Assembly: GCF_025564085.1 (NCBI RefSeq)
Contig: NZ_JAMGZJ010000074.1
Coordinates: forward strand, 176,036 to 240,035
Source: Silvania confinis
GTDB lineage: Bacteria > Pseudomonadota > Gammaproteobacteria > Enterobacterales > Enterobacteriaceae
Length of the DNA: 64,000 nucleotides
Direction of reading: 5' to 3'
Under the pieces are notes generated by a model. That model worked only from the letters and a program-made list of their open reading frames with translations, made no database searches and was not told the origin of the DNA. A program made the translations under genes and the position numbers. Of this stretch, positions 55,707 to 64,000 are shown piece by piece. Each line of letters opens with the position of its first letter. Positions within the stretch are counted from its first letter, which is position 1.

Positions 55707-56828
55707 TCAGGGTGCCGAGGCCCACAGCTCGCAGTGGCGCTCCACAAGGGTTATCAGCGAACCGCCATCGGCCACGAAATCACGCATCTTCTGCGCCTCA
55801 CTCTTTTCCTGTTTTAACCACTGAAAGAGGTCCTCGATTGCACTCGACGCGCCCAGTTTGCGGGCGGAGGGCGCAACGCGCTCAAGCAGCCAGGCGATAT
55901 CTTCGGCGAGGGTTTTTTGCTCGCCGGTGTGCACATCGGTCAATATCCCCTCCATGCCGTAGCGGCAGGCCTGAAAACGGTTAAAGCGATACAGCAGAAA
56001 ATCCTGTTCCTGATGCTTGTAAGGCCGGGTGGTCAACAGCCAGTGCGCGGTAGCCTGAATCAGTCCGGCAATATTAATGGCGTGCGCCAGCGTCAGCGGC
56101 GTATCCATCACCCGCACCTCGACCGTGCCAAAATGCGGGCTGGGGCGAATATCCCAGTGCAGATCTTTAATGCTGTCGATCATGCTGGTGTGGCTCAGGC
56201 GGCGGAACAGCCCTTCAAACTCCTGCCAGCTGTTGACCCACGGCATCTGCCCGTTATCCGGAAACCCGGAGAAAATATTGAGACGCGAAGAGGAGAATTT
56301 CGTGTCGGTGCCCTGCATATAGGGCGATGACGCTGCCAGGGCAATAAAATGCGGCACAAAGTGTGACAGGCCGTGGAGCAGGTAAATGGCGTCGTCACCG
56401 CTGCGGCAGCCAACGTGCACATGCTGACCGAACACCGTCGCCTGCAGGATCAGATAACCAAAGCGCTCCAGCGTAACGGCATAGCGCTCATCGTTGCACA
56501 CCTCCTGACGTTGCCATTTCTGGAACGGATGCGTACCGCCGCCGCAAATCTGAATATGCTGCTCTGCCGCCGCGCGCAGGATGCTCTGCTGCATGGTCGA
56601 AATTTGCGCAGCGGCCTGGTCGATGTTCTGGCACACGCCGGTGGCGAGTTCGAGCATGCTCTCGGTAATGTCGTGCTTCACTTCACCGGCTTTGATGTCG
56701 TTTTTGACGGCGGCGATGAGGGCAGACGAGTCCTGGCTGAGATCGTATCCCGGGGGATTGACGACCTGCAGTTCCAGCTCAATGCCAAGGGTAAAAGGGT
56801 CGGATACATGAAAGTCGGGTAAGGGCAT
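55707..56828 (-). CDS. ybdK: Carboxylate-amine ligase YbdK (weak gamma-glutamyl-cysteine ligase)
   Basis: 373 residues from the ATG at 56828 ([19 protein letters not shown], the E. coli start). It is a GCS2-family ATP-dependent ligase with [32 protein letters not shown] and [17 protein letters not shown] active-site segments. E. coli YbdK has weak glutamate-cysteine ligase activity; the physiological reaction is uncertain. Confidence 0.95.
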   Translation of the reverse strand: MPLPDFHVSDPFTLGIELELQVVNPPGYDLSQDSSALIAAVKNDIKAGEVKHDITESMLELATGVCQNIDQAAAQISTMQQSILRAAAEQHIQICGGGTHPFQKWQRQEVCNDERYAVTLERFGYLILQATVFGQHVHVGCRSGDDAIYLLHGLSHFVPHFIALAASSPYMQGTDTKFSSSRLNIFSGFPDNGQMPWVNSWQEFEGLFRRLSHTSMIDSIKDLHWDIRPSPHFGTVEVRVMDTPLTLAHAINIAGLIQATAHWLLTTRPYKHQEQDFLLYRFNRFQACRYGMEGILTDVHTGEQKTLAEDIAWLLERVAPSARKLGASSAIEDLFQWLKQEKSEAQKMRDFVADGGSLITLVERHCELWASAP

Positions 56829-56995
56829 GGCGCGCTCCGATGTCGGCAATGTTTTGAGTATAGACAACGGCATTCAGAACTCGCGCGGGGTGAAATTATT
56901 GTCCAGATTTAAACCAAAGGCATAGTCTGCGCAGGCATTGTGCATTACACTGCGCGCTGCAAAAATTGCGTTGATAAATGATTAATTAGGCGGTA

Positions 56996-57484
56996 ATGGC
57001 GATGAACGGAACGATCACAACCTGGTTTGAAGACAAGGGTTTTGGATTTATCAAAGATGAAAACGGTGATAACCGTTATTTTCATGTGATTAAGGTCGCC
57101 AACCCCGATTTGATTAAGAAAGATGCGGCGGTGACGTTCGAACCGACCACCAATAACAAGGGGCTGTCGGCGTTTGCGGTCAAAGTGGTCCCGGAAAGCA
57201 AATACATCTTCCTTGATGGTGAGCGACATAAAATCACGGCGATCAAATCCTATGTCGTTTTCAGCGAAGAAGAGCCGGTCGACGCCCCGATGGATATAGA
57301 CAGTGGGGCGCTGACGGTGAAGAGCCTGATGGGGAATATCGCCCCGAAAGCCAGCGCTAGCCCGGGCGAAATGCGGACCCTGAAAAAGCTGGCTATCACC
57401 ACCTTCCAGGGCAAAACGTTTATCTTCTCCGAAGACGATATTGATATCGACACTACCGTGAAAATGCTCAAAAACCTGAAGTAA
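56996..57484 (+). CDS. Cold-shock-domain protein with extra C-terminal domain
   Basis: 162 residues; the ATG at 56996 has AGG 5 bases upstream, with an alternative ATG two codons on. Residues 1-65 form a cold-shock domain (GTITTWFEDKGFGFIKDENG with RNP-1 and RYFHV for RNP-2). Residues 70-162 are a second compact domain that I do not recognise (SKYIFLDGERHKITAIKSY, TFQGKTFIFSEDDIDIDT). Ordinary Csp proteins are only about 70 residues. It probably binds single-stranded nucleic acid. It stands alone between ybdK and the ABC operon and ends before a strong terminator. Confidence 0.82.
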   Translation: MAMNGTITTWFEDKGFGFIKDENGDNRYFHVIKVANPDLIKKDAAVTFEPTTNNKGLSAFAVKVVPESKYIFLDGERHKITAIKSYVVFSEEEPVDAPMDIDSGALTVKSLMGNIAPKASASPGEMRTLKKLAITTFQGKTFIFSEDDIDIDTTVKMLKNLK

Positions 57485-57527
57485 TCGGTGGGTTGCTAAA
57501 AAACGTCGGGGTGCGTGCGGTCTGGTG

Positions 57528-57560
57528 CCCTCACCCCATCCCTCTCCCACGGGGAGAGGG
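57528..57560. repeat. Intergenic repeat, CCCTCACCC / GAGAGGG family
   Basis: CCCTCACCCCATCCCTCTCC with the hairpin CCTCTCCC / GGGGAGAGG, same family as at 12485. Confidence 0.85.
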
Positions 57561-57571
57561 CGAAAACACGA

Positions 57572-57599
57572 AAAACGGTAACCTTCGGGTTACCGTTTT
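57572..57599. terminator. Strong bidirectional terminator (TTCG tetraloop)
   Basis: A perfect 12-bp stem AAAACGGTAACC / GGTTACCGTTTT closed by TTCG. It serves the cold-shock gene and, from the other strand, the ABC operon, whose stop codon lies inside the stem. Confidence 0.93.
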
Positions 57600-58312
57600 G
57601 CGTTTACCTCGGCCATTCTATGCTCGCCCTTCACCATCGCTTCCCGATCAAACACCCGCTCAATCACCCCACCGGCCATAAACGCCGCCCGATCGGACAT
57701 ATGCGCAATCACGTCCGCGTCGTGGCTGACCAGCAGATACGTCATGCCGTGCTGCTGTTTCAGGCGGTTGAGCAGGTTGAGGATCTCCGCCTGCACTGAC
57801 ATATCCAGCGCCGAGGTGGGTTCGTCCAGCAGCAACAGGCGCGGACGCAGCAGCAGGGCGCGGGCAATGGCCACCCGCTGGCGCTGTCCGCCGGAGAGCT
57901 GATGCGGGTAACGTTTTCCGGCATCCTCCGTCAGCCCGACCTCCTGCAGGGCCTCTGCGACGCGCGCGGCGACCCCGGTTTCGCCATGAATGTTCAGTGG
58001 TTCCGCCAGGGTGCGCAAAATGGTGTGGTTAGGGTGCAGCGACGCCCACGGATCCTGAAACACCATCTGCACATTACGCCGCAGCGCACCGGTAAAGCGT
58101 GCGCCGGGCACCAGGGCGTCCCCCAGTAGCGAGATATCACCGCGCCACTCTCGCTGCAGCCCGGCCAGCACCCGCAGAATGGTTGATTTTCCGCAGCCGG
58201 ATTCTCCTATCAGGCTGAAGGTTTCGCCCTCATCAAGGGTAAATGTGGCCCCGGCCACCGCCTGCTTATCGCCAAAACGAACCTGCAGCTGATTAACGTT
58301 AACGAGCGCCAT
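57590..58312 (-). CDS. Peptide/nickel-type ABC ATPase (second, DppF/NikE-like)
   Basis: 240 residues from the ATG at 58312. Walker A is GESGCGKST, signature LSGGQRQR, Walker B LLLLDEPTSALD, switch VSHD. It lacks most of the C-terminal oligopeptide-transporter extension, so it is nearer NikE length than OppF. It overlaps the preceding ATPase gene by 14 bases and is the last gene of the five-gene importer operon; the stop codon lies within the terminator stem. Confidence 0.9.
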   Translation of the reverse strand: MALVNVNQLQVRFGDKQAVAGATFTLDEGETFSLIGESGCGKSTILRVLAGLQREWRGDISLLGDALVPGARFTGALRRNVQMVFQDPWASLHPNHTILRTLAEPLNIHGETGVAARVAEALQEVGLTEDAGKRYPHQLSGGQRQRVAIARALLLRPRLLLLDEPTSALDMSVQAEILNLLNRLKQQHGMTYLLVSHDADVIAHMSDRAAFMAGGVIERVFDREAMVKGEHRMAEVNAKR

Positions 58313-59123
58313 TGTGCATCTCCGTGCGATCCAGGGTGGGCAGCATCTTCCCGTAGGTGTCGGCTCCGGGCCGACAGGTCCACAGCGTGCGGGTGTACGG
58401 ATGCGTGGCGTGCGGCAGCTGATTGGCCGCCATCTCATCGACCTTCTCCCCGCGATACATCACCAGCACCCGGTCGCAATGTTGGGCCACCAGCGGTAAA
58501 TCGTGGCTGATCAGCAGCATCGCCATCTGGCGCTGCTCGCACTGTTCCACCAGCAGCTCTAGGATCTGATTACGCAGGCGGGCGTCCAGCGCCGAGGTGG
58601 GCTCATCGGCAATCAGCACTCGCGGGTTGTTGATTAACGCGATGGCGATCATCACCCGTTGCCCCATCCCGCCGGAGAGTTCCCCGGGATAGCGGCTCAG
58701 CACCGCGTCAGTCAGGCCGACGGCGGTAATCGCCGCCCGAATGCGATCCAGCCGTTCCCGGCGCGGCAGCGTCTGGTGCAGGGTCAGGGCTTCATCGAGT
58801 TGGGCCTGCACGTTTTTTACCGGATTGAGGGCGTAGCGCGGATCCTGCAATACCATCGCAATCTCGTTGCCGCGCAGCTGTCGCCAGCCGCGCGGTGAAA
58901 GGGCGGTGAGATCGTGCCCCAGCACGTTCAGCTGGTTAGCGCTCACCCGGCCTGGCTGGCGCACCAGCCCCATCAGCGCCCGGGCGGTCATCGACTTGCC
59001 CGAACCGGACTCGCCGACCAGCGCCAGCCGTTCGTTGCCAAGCGTAAAGCTGACGTTATTGACCACTCGCACGGCGGGATAATCAATCGACAGCGCGTCG
59101 ACAATAATACGTTGCTCAGTCAT
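58299..59123 (-). CDS. Peptide/nickel-type ABC ATPase (first, DppD/NikD-like)
   Basis: 274 residues from the ATG at 59123. Walker A is GESGSGKSM, signature LSGGMGQR, Walker B VLIADEPTSALD, switch ISHD. The C-terminal HATHPYTRTLWTCRPG region is the usual OppD/NikD tail. It heterodimerises with the next ATPase. The start overlaps the permease end by 8 bases. Confidence 0.9.
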   Translation of the reverse strand: MTEQRIIVDALSIDYPAVRVVNNVSFTLGNERLALVGESGSGKSMTARALMGLVRQPGRVSANQLNVLGHDLTALSPRGWRQLRGNEIAMVLQDPRYALNPVKNVQAQLDEALTLHQTLPRRERLDRIRAAITAVGLTDAVLSRYPGELSGGMGQRVMIAIALINNPRVLIADEPTSALDARLRNQILELLVEQCEQRQMAMLLISHDLPLVAQHCDRVLVMYRGEKVDEMAANQLPHATHPYTRTLWTCRPGADTYGKMLPTLDRTEMHNGAR

Positions 59124-59949
59124 GTTGCGGCTCCAGCACGTCGCGCAGGCCATCGCCCAGCAGGTTAAACGCCAGGCTGGCAATCAGGATCGCCCCACCC
59201 GGTATGGCGGCAATCCACCACTGATCGAAAATCACCTGCATTCCGTCGGCGATCATCGCTCCCCATTCGGCCATTGGCGGGCGAGCGCCGAGGCCCAGGA
59301 AGCCGAGCCCGGCGGCGGCCAGAATAATGCCTGCTAAATCGAGTGCCAGACGCACAATCGCCGAGGGCAGGCACAGCGGCAGAATATGCCCCAGCAGCAA
59401 TCGCCCGCCGCGGATACCCATCATCTCGGCGGCGGCCAGATAGTCGCTGTGCCGCAGGCGCTGAATTTCACTGCGTGCCTGACGGGCATAGGCCGGCCAG
59501 GTGGTTAAGGCCAGCGCCAGTGCGCCATTCACCAGACCGGGGCCGAGCATGGCGACGAAGGCAAAGGCGAGGATCAGGCGCGGCATTGACATCACCACGT
59601 CGGTGAAGCGCATTAAAATCCGCTCCAGCCAGCCGCCGTAATAGCCCGCCAGAATGCCCACCAGCAGGCCTGCCGGTAAGGTAATCACCGTCACCAGCGC
59701 CACTAACCCCAACGCCGGACGGCTGCCGTAGATCAGGCGTGACAGCAGGTCGCGCCCGTAGCTGTCGGTGCCCAGCCAGTGCTGCGCGCTGGGGGCCTGC
59801 AGGCGCGCGGCGGCGTCCTGCCAGTTGGGATCGAGCGGTGCAAGCCAGGGTGCAAACAGCGCTACCAGCAGCAGCAGGGTAACGATGATCAGCCCGCAAA
59901 ATGCCGCCGGTGAGCGGCGCAGGCGGCGTAAGAAAAGATAAAAAGGCAT
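59116..59949 (-). CDS. Peptide/nickel-type ABC permease (second, DppC/NikC-like)
   Basis: 277 residues with six membrane helices. The N-terminal ABC-transporter DppC segment (PWLAPLDPNWQDAAARLQAP, HWLGTDSYGRDLLSRLIYG) and the coupling loop around AAEMMGIRGGRLLLGHILP are clear. It overlaps the first permease gene by one base (TGATG). Confidence 0.92.
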   Translation of the reverse strand: MPFYLFLRRLRRSPAAFCGLIIVTLLLLVALFAPWLAPLDPNWQDAAARLQAPSAQHWLGTDSYGRDLLSRLIYGSRPALGLVALVTVITLPAGLLVGILAGYYGGWLERILMRFTDVVMSMPRLILAFAFVAMLGPGLVNGALALALTTWPAYARQARSEIQRLRHSDYLAAAEMMGIRGGRLLLGHILPLCLPSAIVRLALDLAGIILAAAGLGFLGLGARPPMAEWGAMIADGMQVIFDQWWIAAIPGGAILIASLAFNLLGDGLRDVLEPQHD

Positions 59950-60971
59950 CAGCGCACCCTTGGATCAGTGAACCGCACCAGCAGGTCGGTCAGGTTGTTG
60001 ATCAGCACAAAGCAGACGCCAATCATCAGCGTGCCGCCCATGATGGCGGTGGTGTCCCCGGCGAACAGGGCGGTGGTGAGATAGCGACCAATCCCCGGCC
60101 ACGAGAAGACCATTTCGGTGAGCACCGCGCCTTCCAGCATGCTGGTATACGCCAGCGCAATCACCGTCAGCAGCGTGCTGCGAATATTGGGCAGCACGTG
60201 ACGCAGCAGGATGGTCATCTCGCCCGCGCCCTTCGCGCGCGCCAGCAGGATGTACTCTTTGTTCATCTCGCTCAGACAGGCCGAGCGAGTCAGGCGGGTA
60301 ATGCTGGCCAGCGAATAGTAAGCCAGCAGCAGCACCGGCAGCACCAGATGGCTGGCGGCATTTTTGAAGGCGGCCATGTCGCCGGAAAGCCAGGTGTCGA
60401 TCAGGGCAAAACCGGTGCGCGGTTCGACGGTGTACTGCCAGATATCGTCCAGCCTGCCGGGGCCCGCGCTCCACTGCAGCTTCGCGTAGAACAGCGCCAG
60501 CATCAGCAGTCCGAGCCAGAAAATGGGCACCGAGTTGCCCAGCAAAGTGAGGGTCCGAAGGGTTAAATCCAATGACGAACCGACGAAGCGCGCGCACAGT
60601 ACGCCCGCCATCACCCCCAGCAGCGCGCCGATAATCAGCGCCAGGGTGGCCAGCTCCAGGGTCGCCGGAAAGGCGTGCAGCAGATCCTGCAGCACCGGCT
60701 GTCCGGTGGCGCTGGCGATACCGAGATCGCCGTGCAGTAAATCGCGCAGATAGTGCCAGAACTGCACCGGTAAAGGTTGATCCAGACCGAGCTGGTGGCG
60801 CACCTGATCGTAGGTGGACTGGCTGGCGTGATCGCCGACGATCTGCAGAACGCGGTCGACTGGCGAGAGCGCCGAGAGCGCAAAGGTAATGAGCAAAAGC
60901 CCGAGCAGGGTAAGCAGCAGGGTCATTAACCCCTGCGCTATCCGGCTCAGGCCTGGTGAGATATAGGGCAT
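59949..60971 (-). CDS. Peptide/nickel-type ABC permease (first, DppB/NikB-like)
   Basis: 340 residues with six membrane helices. DppB-type signatures are LGLDQPLPVQFWHYLRDLLH near the N-terminus, the coupling loop EYILLARAKGAGEMTILLRH and the C-terminal FSWPGIGRYLTTALFAGD. It follows the binding-protein gene after a 105-base gap containing a BIME. Confidence 0.92.
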   Translation of the reverse strand: MPYISPGLSRIAQGLMTLLLTLLGLLLITFALSALSPVDRVLQIVGDHASQSTYDQVRHQLGLDQPLPVQFWHYLRDLLHGDLGIASATGQPVLQDLLHAFPATLELATLALIIGALLGVMAGVLCARFVGSSLDLTLRTLTLLGNSVPIFWLGLLMLALFYAKLQWSAGPGRLDDIWQYTVEPRTGFALIDTWLSGDMAAFKNAASHLVLPVLLLAYYSLASITRLTRSACLSEMNKEYILLARAKGAGEMTILLRHVLPNIRSTLLTVIALAYTSMLEGAVLTEMVFSWPGIGRYLTTALFAGDTTAIMGGTLMIGVCFVLINNLTDLLVRFTDPRVR

Positions 60972-61002
60972 GAGAAATCTTAATTCCTGATTCTGGGCAT
61001 AT

Positions 61003-61072
61003 TGCCGGGCTTACCCGGCCTATAAAACCGTGGGCCCGCGCAAGCGCAGTGCCGCCGGGTGAGGGCGGCGCA
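61003..61072. repeat. BIME inside the ABC operon
   Basis: Two REP-like units, GCCGGGCTTACCCGGCCTAT and GGGCCCGCGCAAGCGCAGTG with CCGCCGGGTGAGGGCGGC, between binding-protein and permease genes. Such hairpins often protect the upstream mRNA from 3' decay. Confidence 0.85.
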
Positions 61073-61076
61073 TCGC

Positions 61077-62645
61077 TTATTTGGTTACGCGGTCATACCA
61101 GACCATGTCGGCATTCAATCCCTGCTGATAACCCTTCACGTTATCGCGCACCACAATCTGGGTTTTGCCCTGATCGACAAACACGTACGGGGAGTTGTGC
61201 TGCAGCGTCTCCTGCATCTGCTTATACAGATCCAGGCGTTTGGCCGGATCCGGTTCGGCGACGGCCGCCAGGGTAGCTTTGTTCAGCTCGGGGATTTGCC
61301 AGCCGTTCAGCCCGGCAACGGTGCTGGATTTGCCGTCGTTCCACGCGAAGGCGCTGGCGTTAGAGTGCGCATCGAAGTAGTCGGGGATCCACAGGCGGAT
61401 CGCTGCCTGATGCTGTTTGGCACGCACGCGGGCGTACACCTGGCTACCGGCTGCGGGCAGCAGGTCAATCTTCACGCCGCCCTGGGCAAAGCTCGCCTGC
61501 ATCGACTGGGCGAGGGTAATAAACGGCGGCTTGTTCTCAACATCCAGCGTGAAGTGGGCATCTTTGATCCCGGCTTTGGCTAAAATCTCTTTTGCTTTTG
61601 CCGGGTCAAATTTAAACGGGTTGTTCTCCAGCGCGCCCGGCAGACCGACCGGCAGGAAGCTCTGATGGACAAAATACTGGCCTTTCAGCAGATCTTTGGT
61701 GATGCCTTCATAATCCACCAGCCAGCGTGATGCTTCCCAGAAGGCCGGATTATTCAGCAGCGGGTTGGCGCTGTTACCGGCGTTAAACACCAGGTAGTTC
61801 TGTTCCGCCGACGGGATGCTCAGTACCTTGACGCCAGCCTTGCCGGTGAGGGCGCTGATCTGGTCGGCACCGAGATCGCGGGCCACGTCCGCATCGCCCT
61901 GCTCAATCAGCAGACGGCGGGAGGCCGGGTCCGGCACGTTTTTAATAATGATGTTTTTAAGCTTTGGTGCGCCACCAGGGGCGGTGTCGTTGGCTTCCAG
62001 CACGATGGCCTGATGCGGCTGATAGACGCGCATTTTGTACGCGCCGCTGCCTGCGGAGTGCATTTTCAGCCACGTGTTGCCAAAGTCATCGCCTTTCACG
62101 TTCGCGGCAACCGTTTTTTCATCGACGATCGAGGCAATCGGCGTAGAGAGAATGTTCAGCGCTACCGCCGGGCTGACATCCGCCGTCCAGCTGAGCTGCA
62201 GGGTATGGTCATCCACTTTTTTCAGCTGACTGGCAATATTGCCCGGCTCCCATCCCAGCACATTAAGAATAAAGGCCGGGGATTTATTCAGGGTGATGGC
62301 GCGGGTATACGAGAAAATAACGTCTTCCGGGCGCAGCGGATTGCCGGAGGCAAATTTAGCATCCGGTTTTAGTTTGATGGTCAGGGTTTTTGCGGCGGCA
62401 TCCGCTTCCCAGCTTGCGGCCAGTACCGGAGTGATTTTTTCCGGGTTATCGCGGTCAGGCTGTACCAGGCGTTGATACAGGCTCGGTACGGTTTGAATAC
62501 TGGAAAGTTCGTTAGCTTCGGCGGGATCCAGGCTGACAATGTCATCCAGACCCTGCGCCACCACCAGCGTATTGGGCGGCGTAGCAGCCTGCGCAGTAGC
62601 GGATAGCGCAGCCAACACCAGTAACGGTAGCAATTTTTTAGTCAT
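61077..62645 (-). CDS. Peptide/nickel-type ABC substrate-binding protein
   Basis: 522 residues with a signal peptide ending ATAQA-ATPP and no lipobox, so it is a soluble periplasmic protein of SBP family 5. Typical segments are LVVAQGLDDIVSLDPAEANE, IKLKPDAKFASGNPLRPEDV and the C-terminal NSPYVFVDQGKTQIVVRDNV. It is the first gene of the five-gene importer. It resembles dipeptide-binding proteins in general; the ligand (peptide, metal chelate or other) cannot be told. Confidence 0.9.
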   Translation of the reverse strand: MTKKLLPLLVLAALSATAQAATPPNTLVVAQGLDDIVSLDPAEANELSSIQTVPSLYQRLVQPDRDNPEKITPVLAASWEADAAAKTLTIKLKPDAKFASGNPLRPEDVIFSYTRAITLNKSPAFILNVLGWEPGNIASQLKKVDDHTLQLSWTADVSPAVALNILSTPIASIVDEKTVAANVKGDDFGNTWLKMHSAGSGAYKMRVYQPHQAIVLEANDTAPGGAPKLKNIIIKNVPDPASRRLLIEQGDADVARDLGADQISALTGKAGVKVLSIPSAEQNYLVFNAGNSANPLLNNPAFWEASRWLVDYEGITKDLLKGQYFVHQSFLPVGLPGALENNPFKFDPAKAKEILAKAGIKDAHFTLDVENKPPFITLAQSMQASFAQGGVKIDLLPAAGSQVYARVRAKQHQAAIRLWIPDYFDAHSNASAFAWNDGKSSTVAGLNGWQIPELNKATLAAVAEPDPAKRLDLYKQMQETLQHNSPYVFVDQGKTQIVVRDNVKGYQQGLNADMVWYDRVTK

Positions 62646-62811
62646 AGCAATCCCTGAACGTGTATGTTTTTAATTGTTTTCTGGTGGGTTACGTTAGGGG
62701 GGCGGGAACCATTAAGGAAAGTCTAAATTCTGCTTAGCTTATTACGTCAGTGCATAAAGAAAAATTTATGGTTATTAGCCGGATCTCATCATTCAGAAAA
62801 GGGGTAACAAC

Positions 62812-63528
62812 GTGCCGGAAATCAATCGCTGGGGGCAGACCGTAAACGATCCCGTTCCCGACTGGCAGGGGGCCAGAGTCCTGGAACGTGGGGTACTGGA
62901 AGGCCGTTTTTGCCGCCTGGAACCGCTGGATGCCGATCGACATACGCAAGATCTGTTCGACGCCTACGCGCTGGGTGATGACAGTGACTGGACCTGGCTT
63001 GCCAGCTGCCAGCCCGCAAGCGTGGCGGATACCGCCGTCTGGCTGCAGGGCAAAGTGCAGGATCCGGGGCTGGTGCCGTATGCGGTGATTGATCTTCACA
63101 GCGGGCGGGCGGTCGGGATAGTGAGCTTTATGGCGATCGAGCAGCAGCTGGGGTCAGTGGAGATTGGCCACGTCACCTGGTCGCGGAAAATGAAAAACAC
63201 CCCGCTCGGCACTGAGTCCGTCTGGCTGTTGCTGAAATACGGCTTTGAACGAGGCTATCGCCGACTGGAGTGGAAGTGCGACTCGATGAACCTCGCCTCA
63301 CGCCGGGCGGCAGAGCGACTGGGCTTTAGCTGGGAAGGGCGCCTGCGGCAGAAGCTGGTGCGCAAGGGGCGCAATCGCGACAGCGATATGCTGTCGATAA
63401 TCGACAGCGAATGGCCGGACCGGGATGCCGCGCTGCGCGGCTGGCTGGCGGCGGAGAATTTTGACCTCGAAGGTCAGCAAATAAAGCGGCTTGAAGCGTT
63501 TCGTACGGCACAATTTTCCTGTTCTTAA
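62812..63528 (+). CDS. GNAT-family acetyltransferase (RimJ/YjdJ-like)
   Basis: 238 residues from a GTG at 62812 with AAAAGGGG upstream. It is a GNAT of the RimJ/RimL type (FCRLEPLDADRH, LGTESVWLLLKYGFERGYRRLEWK, NLASRRAAERLGFSWEGRLR). Residues near GTESV and the RRAAERLGF helix are the acetyl-CoA site. The substrate is unknown. It is divergent from the ABC importer operon. Confidence 0.87.
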   Translation: MPEINRWGQTVNDPVPDWQGARVLERGVLEGRFCRLEPLDADRHTQDLFDAYALGDDSDWTWLASCQPASVADTAVWLQGKVQDPGLVPYAVIDLHSGRAVGIVSFMAIEQQLGSVEIGHVTWSRKMKNTPLGTESVWLLLKYGFERGYRRLEWKCDSMNLASRRAAERLGFSWEGRLRQKLVRKGRNRDSDMLSIIDSEWPDRDAALRGWLAAENFDLEGQQIKRLEAFRTAQFSCS

Positions 63529-63604
63529 TGCAATGAAATAATTACTGGATAATAAAAGACTTACAGCGGCTGCCTGGTCCGGCTGAAAATCGCCGAAGCG
63601 TTTC

Positions 63605-63774
63605 CTGTAGGCCGGGGCGAGGCGCATGGATGCGCCGAGAGGGCGTGACCTACATGGATGTAGGATCACGCCCGACCCGAAAGCCGAAAGGAATAAGCTG
63701 AGGGTACCGCGAAGCGGCGATTTTCTTTGCCGGGAGCCGGGGTAGCCAGGGGGGAGGCGGCGAGCCCCCCTGGC
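63605..63774. other. Non-coding block of clustered hairpins
   Basis: Four hairpins lie within 155 bases: GGCGCA/TGCGCC (63621-63636); a 15-bp stem with one bulged A, from GGGCGTGACC to its CACGCCC partner (63641-63673); CCGC-GAA-GCGG (63707-63717); and the perfect 10-bp GCCAGGGGGG/CCCCCCTGGC (63745-63774). It begins with a REP-like GTAGGCCGGGGCGAGGC. The frames through it look like by-products of the repeats. I do not know this element. Confidence 0.6.
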
Positions 63775-63850
63775 ACGTTCACGTGTGACGATGCTGGCAG
63801 AGGAGCACTGCACATAAAGTGAACGGAACCACCACCGGAGCCGCATGCTC

Positions 63851-63873
63851 CCCCTCACCCCAGCCCTCTCCCT
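63851..63873. repeat. Intergenic repeat truncated by an IS
   Basis: CCCCTCACCCCAGCCCTCTC followed by CCT is the left half of the CCCTCACCC / GAGAGGG family. The returning GGGAGAGGG arm is absent because the insertion sequence starts here. Confidence 0.8.
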
Positions 63874-64000
63874 TGTACAGACTGGGGACATAGTGAACGC
63901 TTGTTCGGGGACATGGTAGACACTTACAACTAAGGCATAAGAACCCGTATATGGAGTCGCTTATGCCGTGGGATGCGAGAGATACCATGTCATTACGTAC
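63874..64000 (+). mobile_element. Left end of an IS481-family insertion sequence
   Basis: The element starts TGTACAGACTGGGGACATAG; the TGT tip and the internal GGGGACAT repeat are typical of IS481 termini. A transposase gene opens 90 bases in and runs off the window, so the right end and target duplication cannot be seen. Confidence 0.85.
63963..64000 (+). CDS. IS481-family transposase (N-terminal fragment, cut by window edge)
   Basis: The first 12 codons read MPWDARDTMSLR, a start I recognise from IS481-family DDE transposases. The catalytic domain lies beyond the window. Confidence 0.8.
   Translation, partial: MPWDARDTMSLR

Noticed and set aside
63298..63891. A 197-codon open frame on the minus strand at the right end
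   Set aside because: It runs antisense through the acetyltransferase gene and the hairpin block; its residues mirror inverted repeats and there is no ribosome site, so it is a by-product of GC-rich sequence.
1..64000. CRISPR array
   Set aside because: No regularly spaced direct repeats of 24-40 bases were seen; the recurring elements are REP-type and dispersed.

Overview
The window is chromosomal DNA of an Enterobacteriaceae member close to Enterobacter, Lelliottia, Leclercia or Klebsiella. This rests on gene order (ybbA-ybbP, selU, purEK, lpxH, ppiB, cysS, ybcI, ybcJ-folD, fim, argU, then pheP, ybdG, nfsB-ybdF, ybdJ, ybdK), near-identity of many products to their E. coli or Salmonella counterparts, high GC with GC-rich wobble positions, and a ramR / romA-ramA locus. 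romA beside ramA is the Enterobacter/Klebsiella arrangement. The species cannot be fixed by eye.

Layout. 1-2.7 kb: end of ybbA and ybbP (lysophospholipid/envelope-related ABC exporter). 2.9-6.9 kb: an outer-membrane porin and an NlpA/MetNI-type ABC importer equivalent to Salmonella sfbABC. 6.9-17.1 kb: housekeeping genes (selU, purK-purE with a PurR operator, lpxH, ppiB, cysS, ybcI, ybcJ, folD), interrupted by a LacI-family repressor and a PTS EIICB permease with a tandem palindromic operator. 17.1-26 kb: a Salmonella-type fim cluster (fimA-I-C-D-H-F, then fimZ and a fimY-like regulator) ending at tRNA-Arg(UCU), argU.

26-38.7 kb is an accessory stretch between argU and the core. It holds a phage-structural-like protein, yahO, an EAL phosphodiesterase overlapping a chemoreceptor, a lone winged-helix protein, a ToxR-like MarT/FidL pair, a Fur-box-preceded beta-propeller lipoprotein with a TonB receptor, pheP, REP/BIME repeats, and a toxin-antitoxin locus whose toxin is internally deleted. 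38.7-43.2 kb is a four-gene carbohydrate cluster (NHS-family transporter, TIM-barrel isomerase, Gfo/Idh/MocA dehydrogenase, LacI regulator) behind two identical operator palindromes.

43.2-56.8 kb returns to the pheP-ybdK backbone (ybdG, nfsB, ybdF, ramR, romA-ramA, ybdJ, ybdK) with several insertions: an MFS exporter with divergent XRE regulator, an XRE plus phage-like hypothetical pair, and a FoxA-like receptor divergent from a secreted Fes-like esterase across a Fur-like palindrome. 57-62.7 kb has a cold-shock-domain protein and a five-gene peptide/nickel-type ABC importer. The end has a GNAT acetyltransferase, a hairpin-dense non-coding block, and the left end of an IS481-family element that landed in a GC-rich intergenic repeat.

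Some hand-counted sites (operators, hairpins) may be off by a base or two. No database search was possible; family names come from recognition of sequence and context.
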